Assembly (NCBI GenBank): GCA_942490895.1
Contig: CALNZC010000052.1
Coordinates: forward strand, 434,001-498,000
DNA length: 64,000 bases
From: JAGNXB01 sp942490895
GTDB lineage: Bacteria; Bacteroidota; Bacteroidia; Chitinophagales; Saprospiraceae
Reading direction: 5' to 3'
Part shown: piece by piece, positions 53,514-62,500 of the stretch
Layout: each line of letters opens with the position of its first letter
How positions within the stretch are numbered: position 1 is the first letter of the stretch
Notes under the pieces: generated by a model
The model's database searches: none
What the model saw: only the letters and a program-made list of their open reading frames with translations
What the model was told of the DNA's origin: nothing
Made by a program: the position numbers and the translations under genes

Positions 53514-55502
53514 TCATTCTTTGACGATCATCCGCTTGGTGGCCACCTGACCATCAAATTGGACCGTATAATAAAGCACACCCTGTACCGGCAGTTCTGA
53601 TCTACTTAAGACAAATGCATTGACTCCAAATTCGAAACTTGCATTGGACTTGTAAAGGACCTTCCCCATGACATCGTATACGGTCAGGGTCGCTTCGCCT
53701 GACTCTGGCAAATAGAATCTGATCCGGGTCAGGTCTCCAAACGGATTGGGTTCATTTTGATACAATTCGAAGCCATTGTCGATCGGGTCATTCGTACCAA
53801 AGTGGAGTTGGACATCCAATATCTCCTCATCACGATCATAGGCCTCTGCAGGCGTCACATGAGAACTCACTGTTAATACTTCACTCAACAAGCCATCGGT
53901 CACTGCTCGCATTCGTACGATGTAAAGCTCTTCACCATCCTCGAGTGTTGTTGGCCCAGAATTATTCCAGCTTGTGGTCAGCCTACCCTCAGCACTTTTT
54001 GAAAGTCCAAAATTGGATAGATCCAAGCAGGACCATTGAGGGGTCACATTGACAAATTCCGCCTTGCTGTTATCCAACTCCAGTGTGTACTGAAAACCCA
54101 AAATATCGATGAAGTCTTTTGCTGTGATGACTATATCATATTCACGACCGGCAAATAATTTCTGGTCTTGAATGCCAAACTTCAGGGAGCCAATTGAATA
54201 CCTGTACTCCGATTCCAGAAAATAATCTGTGGCATGATCTCCGCTGATATCTCCGATCTTTACACCAATAAAATTTGCACCGAGAAAACCAATGCTCGAT
54301 GTGACATCAAAAGAAACCGTTTCTGCAAAATTACAGGGTTTCATTGGGTCCGGAAAAATAAAATTGGCATCCACAAAACGCCAGCTTGTATTGTTTTTAA
54401 ACGCAGCATTTTCCGGATCCAGGATCATTCGACGCAAGTCAATGAGATCAGCAATAGAAAGGGAGCAGTTGTTGTTGATATCTGCCGCGATGATTTCATA
54501 TGGACTTGTCAGTGGTTTGATGCCCAAAAAATGACGTTGCAAAAGGATAAGGTCATAGGTCGTCACCCCATTTAGCGGGTTAATATCTTTTACAGGAGTC
54601 AACGTATAGAATCCTGCTTGAAAAAGCATAAAGCTCACCACGCCTGCATTTCCAGTCACCTGGGTCCAATGGTTATTAGCTGGAGCAGCACACTCGACCG
54701 CCACCAATTCAACAGGTTCAAGGCCCTCATTTGTAATATAACATGATAACACAGGCGAAGGGTAACATCCACAAGCGCCCATCCAATCTTCAACCTGAAT
54801 AGTGGTCACGCAATAATCCCAGTTGCCTGCCGCATCACCAACCCAAACAGCCACTTCAACTACTGGACTCATGGTAACAGGCGGCAAGTCATCACAAGTC
54901 ATTACGACTGATACGGCTGCGTCCGCATCCGGGGCATCCTGACCAGGCCCAACTTTATCCAACCGTTCCACTAAAATTTGCAGATCGCCATATTCAGTGA
55001 GATTATCGTAGCTATTCCCTATCTCCAGGCTTGTAGCCATTATTTCTGCCATGCCCGAAGAAGGCATCAGATCAATGGTCACCGCATTACAAATCGGTGT
55101 TGGCTTTTTGCAATCCCTCACCGTCACCACCCGCTGACAGCTACTTACTCCACCACAGCCATCTGCCGCCCAGAAGGTGATGGTATGGATGCCTAAGGGA
55201 AATTCGCCACTCGCATCCGGCTTGGTCAATGCTTGATCAACTGATCCATCGTTGTACAGATCGATATGGGTGGTCCAGTACAATCCCGGATTGGAAATAC
55301 AGTGATTGGTCACTGCTGCTTTGAGGTCCACATGGATCAAGTCGTCCTTGGTGCCATAGCTGCAGACTTCGACATCCGCACAATCCAGGAAGGTGGGAGG
55401 TGGGACTTGGGCATCCAGTGAATAACTGAAAAGGAGGATGAATCCTGGAACCAATCCCTTAATCCATAAATGGACACTCAGAAGTGAACGATGTTTTTCC
55501 AT
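53514..55502 (-). CDS. Secreted multidomain protein: HYR-like, dockerin-like, cohesin-like, T9SS
   Basis: A 662-residue protein. Signal residues 1-31 end at YSLDA, then Q. Residues ~35-130 are the HYR-like domain (CADVEVCSYGTKDD) shared with the 50903 gene, then the second Ig-like unit ending GDAAGNWDYCVTT. The dockerin-like module runs from 306 to 390: DINPLNGVTTYD, LLQRHFLGIK, then the loop D341 to D352 (DINNNCSLSIAD), SWRF and C390. Residues ~430-570 resemble a cohesin-fold sandwich (GFQYTLELDNSKAEFVNVTP, LTTSWNNSGPTTLEDGE). The T9SS domain follows (ELYQNEPNPFGDLTRIRFYL). It is a compact version of the giant gene's C-terminal third. Confidence 0.82.
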   Translation of the reverse strand: MEKHRSLLSVHLWIKGLVPGFILLFSYSLDAQVPPPTFLDCADVEVCSYGTKDDLIHVDLKAAVTNHCISNPGLYWTTHIDLYNDGSVDQALTKPDASGEFPLGIHTITFWAADGCGGVSSCQRVVTVRDCKKPTPICNAVTIDLMPSSGMAEIMATSLEIGNSYDNLTEYGDLQILVERLDKVGPGQDAPDADAAVSVVMTCDDLPPVTMSPVVEVAVWVGDAAGNWDYCVTTIQVEDWMGACGCYPSPVLSCYITNEGLEPVELVAVECAAPANNHWTQVTGNAGVVSFMLFQAGFYTLTPVKDINPLNGVTTYDLILLQRHFLGIKPLTSPYEIIAADINNNCSLSIADLIDLRRMILDPENAAFKNNTSWRFVDANFIFPDPMKPCNFAETVSFDVTSSIGFLGANFIGVKIGDISGDHATDYFLESEYRYSIGSLKFGIQDQKLFAGREYDIVITAKDFIDILGFQYTLELDNSKAEFVNVTPQWSCLDLSNFGLSKSAEGRLTTSWNNSGPTTLEDGEELYIVRMRAVTDGLLSEVLTVSSHVTPAEAYDRDEEILDVQLHFGTNDPIDNGFELYQNEPNPFGDLTRIRFYLPESGEATLTVYDVMGKVLYKSNASFEFGVNAFVLSRSELPVQGVLYYTVQFDGQVATKRMIVKE
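55103..55410. repeat. Direct repeat shared with 52489-52796
   Basis: Second copy of the ~308-base repeat that encodes the N-terminal HYR-like domain; see the first copy for the alignment. Both copies are in the same orientation, 2,614 bases apart, with no indels. Confidence 0.75.
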
Positions 55503-55836
55503 GGGACGTCAGGATTGAAAAATGGAGCCTAATAAAGATACTCTAGTCAATAGAAAGGTGCAATAACTGGTAGAACGGTTGCCTGGATAAGTCCATAAAC
55601 GGCCATCCTGCTTGCATTACATAGTGGTTTCAATCGTTTTGCGTAAATCTGGTATGCGGCAAGCACTCTAGCTGCACTTTGAGTGCCATCAAGGGCCGGC
55701 CCGAAAACCTATGGCTTCGAGGCAACTTTCATCCGCACCATCCGTATGGAATATATTCAGGAAAGTCTTCCTGGAAATACTGTATCCCGAACAGAGGCCG
55801 ATGGAATTGCATTGGGTCCTCCCTGAATACACACTT
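55503..55836. other. Intergenic region between divergent genes
   Basis: 334 bases between the 53514 gene and the RDD-like gene, which are divergent. A TATCTTTA box (one mismatch to TAnnTTTG) on the minus strand lies about 30 bases before the ATG of the 55502 gene. Coding-like sequence in the RDD frame extends to 55711 but lacks domain character. Confidence 0.5.
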
Positions 55837-56466
55837 ATGGAAAAACAACACAATAATCGATTCCTGGCCTGGCTTTTTGATGCCTTTATCCTGGAATGCG
55901 TATTCCTCCCAATTCGGTATGCTCTTCTGGAAAATCAAAACCTGCTCAGCTATGCAGGTCTCTTCTTATTGTTGGGCGTTTTTGTTCTTTCTATCATCTA
56001 TCATATGCGCTGGACCCATGGTACAACCTGGATCAGTCCTGGAGAAACCATGATCGGTGTCCAACTGAAAGAAGGTGTGAAAGTCCAAACCAATCCGTTC
56101 ACTATCCGTCGACTTGTCCTGATCATATTGATCATTTTCAATCTCATCAGCACGGCTCGTACCCTGGACCCATCGGCCATCTCCTATTTTGGCCAATCCG
56201 GAATGGTGTTCATCTGGTTTTTCGGCTCTATCTACAATGTGATCCTCTTAACCGGTATCTGGCTACTTGGCCAGGCCAGGAAAATGGGATTGATCCTGAT
56301 CATGCTGGCGTTTCTACTCATGTTCGCTGCTCAATTGACGAATGTCGCCTACTTTGATATGCCACAATTCACGAGCAATATGTGGAATGCCCTCTTTTTG
56401 CTGTTAGCTAATCTGGCTATTGGCGGTTACTATTTCCATAAACAAAGCATAACCATCGACAGCTGA
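55837..56466 (+). CDS. RDD-family-like membrane protein
   Basis: A ~209-residue protein with about five hydrophobic helices. The first helix carries the RDD pattern R-x-x-A-x-x-x-D (NRFLAWLFDAFILE), and the second signature region (HGTTWISPGETMIGVQLKEG) matches the G-x-T-x-G part. RDD proteins have been proposed as transporters, but no function is settled. I placed the start at 55837 (MEKQHNNRF); in-frame ATGs at 55801 and 55711 would add non-hydrophobic extensions. It is the only plus-strand gene in the 49-64 kb stretch and shares a terminator with the giant gene. Confidence 0.65.
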   Translation: MEKQHNNRFLAWLFDAFILECVFLPIRYALLENQNLLSYAGLFLLLGVFVLSIIYHMRWTHGTTWISPGETMIGVQLKEGVKVQTNPFTIRRLVLIILIIFNLISTARTLDPSAISYFGQSGMVFIWFFGSIYNVILLTGIWLLGQARKMGLILIMLAFLLMFAAQLTNVAYFDMPQFTSNMWNALFLLLANLAIGGYYFHKQSITIDS

Positions 56467-56488
56467 TCCGGAGTGGATAGAAATAAAT

Positions 56489-56525
56489 AAAAGCCCCGAA
56501 TGCAGATGCACTCGGGGCTTTTTTA
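56489..56525. terminator. Bidirectional terminator between RDD-like and giant genes
   Basis: AAAAGCCCCGA pairs with TCGGGGCTTTT, a stem of 10-11 bp with A and T runs on the two sides and a loop of about 13 bases. It lies between the convergent stops at 56466 and 56541. Confidence 0.85.
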
Positions 56526-56540
56526 TTTCAGGTTACTTTC

Positions 56541-59500
56541 TTATTCCTGCATGGTCATTCGCATGGTTGCGATATGCTCTCCACTTTGCAAGGTGTAATA
56601 CAACATTCCCTGGTTCGTCAGGTCTGAACTGCGAAGGACGATCTCGTTGTATCCGCGAGCAAAATCATTCTCAGAGCGATAGACGACCTTCCCTGTTACA
56701 TCATGAACTGTCAGGACCACTTCCCCGCCTTCCGGCAGTTCGAAGCCAATCCGTGTGAATTCATTGAACGGGTTCGGAATGTTCTGGTAGAGTACGAAGT
56801 CACCTCCGATCACCAGACCATTGTCGAAACGGAAACGCACGTCCAACAGCTCGTCCTGTGCATCATACGCTTCTGCGCGAGTGATGTGTGAGTTGACCTG
56901 GAAGACCTGGCTCAAGAGACAATTTTCGCGGGCTTTCACCTTGATCGCAAAGAGGACTGTTCCATCTTCGAGGGTGATCGCTTCAAAGCTGTTCCAGCTT
57001 GTTGTGATCATGCCTTTACCCTGCTGCTCCAGGCCGAAGTTTCCTCGGCTCAGATCTGTCCAACGAGCTTCCACATCCAGGAGTTCGATCCGGGTTGGAT
57101 CCAGCTCCATGGTATATTGGTAACCCTGGATTGCCGCAAAATTCTCGGCAGTGACCTCAATGATCCGTTCTTCGCCGGCGGTCAACTGGAGGTCATTCAC
57201 CAGGAAGGTAAGGTCTCCAGCCACGTTCCGGACTTCAGATCCGATCAGTGTATTCGGCTTATGATCACCATTGATATCCCCCACTTTGATGGCCTTGAAG
57301 TTGGCAACATTGATGTTATCCAATCCTTCAAACTGCTTGAATTCCTGCCACTGACAAGGCTTGGTCGGCTTAGGGAACACGTAGTTCTCCTCGACAAAGC
57401 GCCAGCTGGTATTATCTGGGAAGTGGTCTTGAGGCGCCAGAATCATCTTCCGGAGTCCGACAATATCACCTACAGAAATCGAACAGGTATTGTTTACATC
57501 ACCAGCGATGTATTCATGCGGGTGAGTAAATGATTTGATTCCCAGAATATGCTTCTGCATCAAGAGCAGGTCATAGGTGGAAACACCATTCAATGGTTGG
57601 ACATCTTTCATCGGGGTAACGATATAGAAGCCAGCCTTATCCAGATTGTTGAAACCGTAACTTCCCAGCCCACTACTCATTTGCAGAGCAGTTGACGTAC
57701 CAGAAAGGTTCATCTCCACATCTTCGATGGCCTCACCAGCCTTATTCACTATTGTTCCTGAGATCACATTCTTTGAAGATCCACAAGCACCCAGGTTGTC
57801 TTCAACAGTTACTGTTGTCGTACAGAAGTCCCAGTTGCCCGCTTCATCACCAACCCATACTTCGACAAGGACATCGGAGTTTGGTCCCAGGTCGTCGCAA
57901 GTCACAGTGACTGCATCGCTGGTTGGAGGTGTTTGCTGGTCAGACTGGTCAGCACGAATGACCCGAATGATCAAGTTGCTGTAATCTGTACAGTTATCAT
58001 AGCTGTCACCGACTTCCAGGCTTTTCGCCCAGACTTGAGCTGTGCCATTCATCAATGAATCCGGAGAAAGCATCAGATCAACGGAAACTGCATGACAGAC
58101 TGGAGTTGGCTTCTTACAATCTTTGATCGTAAAGTTCTGGGTACAGGTGGTAAAGTTGCCACAATGATCACTGGCCTTCCAGGTCACCCGATGGGTTCCC
58201 ATGGTAAAGACACCAGTCAATACATTTCCTGTTCCGATGGAGTCAACACTTCCGTCTGCATTCAGGTCCAGTTCGAATCCGTAGGCCAGGTCGCCTGCAG
58301 CTGTGCAATCATCTTCAGCCGTGGCTGTGATATTCACACCTCCTTCGACACAGTTTTCATCATAAGAGCAGATATCCAAATCCTCGCAGCCGACAAAGGC
58401 TGGGGCTTTATCATCATTCACCATAATGATCTGTGTGAACGTAAAGTATCCGTCACCGTCATCTTCCCATGCGCGACATCCCTGAGGAGACGGGCAGAGT
58501 CCATGCCATTCGACCAATGGATACCATTCTTCAAGATCAGGACAACTGACTGGCAGACCCATGGCCGTATTCACATAGCGGAATACATGGGGGCCATTAC
58601 CTGCATTGGTGATATTCACCACCTGCTGCTTGGTCGTATTGATGTCCATTCTGAAGCTGGTACCGCCCATGTAGGTAGCACTGTATCCATCTTTTTCAAT
58701 CAACCCGCCGATCTCTGCAGATCCACTGGTCACATACTTCAATGTCAACCGGTCTCCAGGGCGCAATTTCTTCGCCAGGATCAGGGAATTGATCGAAGTG
58801 GTAAATGTGACCACTTCAAGGTCAGCGTCAATAGACGACACCATGAGGTCTACAATACCATCCGGAGTATAGGTACACCATTCTTTAACGATCCAGGTCC
58901 GCTCTACTTTGAGGCATGCGCCTGAAGTTTCCAGCACCTGATCAACATATTCGATGGCGACTACTTCACAATCACCATTATGGATTGGATATCCAGCAAT
59001 GAGGCTATCGTTCAATGCACTGCACTCGACTGTTACATCGCAAGGGAATTGGACCGTCAGTTGCGTAGGATCATCAAAATAGATCCGTTGGATACAGCTG
59101 CTATTGTTGCCTGAAGCATCTTCAGCTCTCCAACGACGATTGATGAATTGACCTTCTTCACAATCCGGAACATCTCCCAGATCCTGATAGTCGATCTCCA
59201 ATCCACATCTGGAAGCATTATCCACAACATGTGGAACAAGTGACAGAGGCGTACCATATCCGATATGCAGACAAACCTCACCAATGACACCACCACCGAT
59301 CGGGGCAGTATCTTCTACCACCAGTAACCAGGTGTTTGTGGCACAGAAGGAATGACTTGAACCTGCAACAGCATCTTTAAGGTCAGTTCCCAGTACATCA
59401 ATGAACTCTAGTGTTTGGGAGTTGATGACTTTGAACAGATACGGCCAGCCCTGTGTCAGATCCGGCAGGATCGCTCCTGTGTGATCTGTGTATTTCAGTA

Positions 59501-62500
59501 CGATATCATCACCTGCATTCAATCCCATCTGAGCGATCAGCAGAGAAACCTGAAGATTGCTCACGCGGTTGGTTGCACCGTTGATATCCATTGGATTCAA
59601 TTTGAAGCACAGATCCTTAGATGTCTGACTGTTCACCGGTGTACCGTCAAACAGGCTGAGGAAATCTCCTTTGGTCTGCATATGCCCCTGATTGTATGAG
59701 CCGACACCCGGATTTGTGGATGTACAGGTATACGGAGCAGGAACATACTTTCCAAAGTTGTTGAATGCAGCCAAATCGTAAGCCTCGTCATTCAGGATGA
59801 CCTGAATGTTTTCAGGATACCAGTTCGGTGTCGAGCCCGGATCACTACAGCTACCTGCTGTAATCACCTTGGCTTTTTTACCATAAGGGCTGATCAGCGT
59901 AATCTCCAACTGATCGACCAATTGGTGGAGGATATCCAGTTCCAGATCCAGGTCACGAATGACTGCATCCTCAGGTAATCCGCTAATATCCATGGGTACG
60001 ACATACTTGTTGGCCCACACTTCGCTGATCGATGTCAGTGGTTGTTTGCAGGTCACAAAAGTGTCTTGCTCCACTGGATTCACAGACATATCGCAATTCA
60101 CAGTGACATCTGGCGGACACCAAACCAGTGGCTTGATCTTATCCACAACATTCACCTCTACCATACACGTATTCGACTGTCCATGAACATCCGTTACCCG
60201 GAAGGAGACCATCACTGTATTGCCGATATCCTCACAGCAGAATCCTACTGTTGGCGCAAATGGTGTTGCCTCTGACGTATTGCCGTTACTGTTCTGATCA
60301 CAGGCATCGTTCATCCGGCGCACCTCATACTTGAGGATACCACAGTTGTCGACTGAACCGTCATCAAAGGAGATGGCGTTCACTTCACTGATGCCATCAA
60401 TATTGGTCAGGGCAACTGTGTGGAAGGTTTCGCAGATCGCTGCCGGAGCAACATCATCCACCACGTTCACCTTCATGACGCATGTCGCTTGGTTGCCGCA
60501 ATTATCCCGAACCTTGTAGAGGAAGTCATAGATACCGATATCCAGTTTACCCGGATACTTTCCTCCGTTGGTGGTAATGGACAGTCCATTGTCTGGTCCG
60601 ATCTCATAGATGAGATTGGTGGTGCAGAAATCAGCTCCTCCGATACTCGGAATATCAAAATTCTCCGCATAGCACTTGTTACTCAACAAGCTCACGGTGA
60701 TATCCGCAGGACAGTTCATGTCCGGGCTTCCCAGATCGACCACCTTGATCACCTGTGTCCAGTACACCGGATTCACACCGGGAACTGCAGGCTGACAAGA
60801 GTTGTACACTTTCCAGGTCCGAAGCACATCATAGCTTCCTCCGCAGATCGTAAACAAGTCATCGGTATAAATCACGCTCGTTGGGCAGAAGTTGTTATCG
60901 CCCTTGACCGGGAATCCACCAATGGTCGGTTCACCTGTAAAGTAGGGTAATACTTTGACCGGATCACTTTGTACATCAGCACAATTGAATACGGGCAAGT
61001 CTACACCATCATAGTTTTTCGGGAAGTCGATCTTGGTCAGATCCATTCCCTCAACGGTGATGATCTGGTCACAACTGTTTGAGTTGCCTGATCCATCTTC
61101 AATGATCCATGTCCGTGTAATCTTCGCTCTTGGATCCAAACAGAGGCCAAAGTCTTCTACATTATCATCGAAGATGAGGGTGTAGCTCTTTTCGCAACTG
61201 GTCAGTTCCGCTTCACCAATAATGGCGGGATCTGTTGGAACAGAACAAAGAATAACAGTATCGGGTGGACAGTCAATGGCCGGAGCCAACTTGTCTTCGA
61301 TCTGGATAAAGCCCCAACAAGAGTTGCCTGTACCCGGATCAACGATCTGAACCAATAATTTATCACCGATATTATTTTCATTGACAAACGGGCTTGTCGG
61401 CAGAATGCCCTGATTTGATGTTTGCCCGTTATAGACGATGACATTATAGTTCTCGTAGCATCGGTATTCATTTCCTTCGAGGATATCATCTGCAAGGATC
61501 TCTGATTCGCAGGTGACTCCGAGAGAGACCTGAACCAGATCATTACAAACCAATTTATCCGTCGGCGGAATATATTCGATGATGTGTACCTGGAAGGAAC
61601 ATTCATCTTCATTACCCGCTTCATCGACAACCGTGATGGTCACATCATGAATGCCAATTTCGAATTCTGTACAGAACGGTGGTTCGTAAATGGTGTCTAC
61701 GACTTCGCAATTGTCAGTAGCGCTTTCCGGCACATAGCAAACAATAGCCCGACACAGTCCCGGATCCAGATTGACATAAATGTCAGTTGGACAGACCACA
61801 ACCGGATCTTCAACATCCAGAACAGTGACATCGAAGCTGCACATATGGACATTGCCCGCAGTATCAATGAGTGTATATTTCACTGTGGTTGTTCCGACAC
61901 AGAAGAATTCTGTGACTTCATATCCACCCTTGTCGTCCAATGGACCACCAGTCGGAACACAATCAGCATCCAACGTAGTATATTCTACACCGATGGTTCC
62001 TTCGAAACAGTTCTCTACAAACCAGGGGTGTACCCAGGTAAATTCTGCACCACACAATCCCGGATCATTATTCAGAGTCTGATCGGCCAGATCGAAGGTA
62101 TCCATGCAAGTAATGGTCAGACTCCAGCTGGTCACAGTCGGGTTCTGTCCGGCATTCGGTACAATATCCAGGATCCACTCACCACCTGACTTTTGGGTGT
62201 ACAGTGCGGCAATGCTATCCTGTGGCAACTCTGTGATATTCACTTCGATCCCTTGTGGAGAGATCAGGGTGATGGTCGAGTTGGTCGGATTGGCTGTTCC
62301 AACGATATCAATTTCCAATTGACCAATGATACACGTATCAGGAATGATCAATCCAGAACGGTTACAGGTAGTTGGTGTGATCGGATTGATCGCTCCTCCA
62401 GTGTATGTGGTGACATCACCAAACTGGCCACAGAAGGGATCTTCTGCATCCTTGATGATCACCTGGAATGTACAGGTCACCGCATTTGGTGGAATAGATT

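Noticed and set aside
58092..58925. 277-residue plus-strand gene inside the giant gene
   Set aside because: It is an antisense frame over clear HYR/Ig-like coding sequence and has no family match or promoter.
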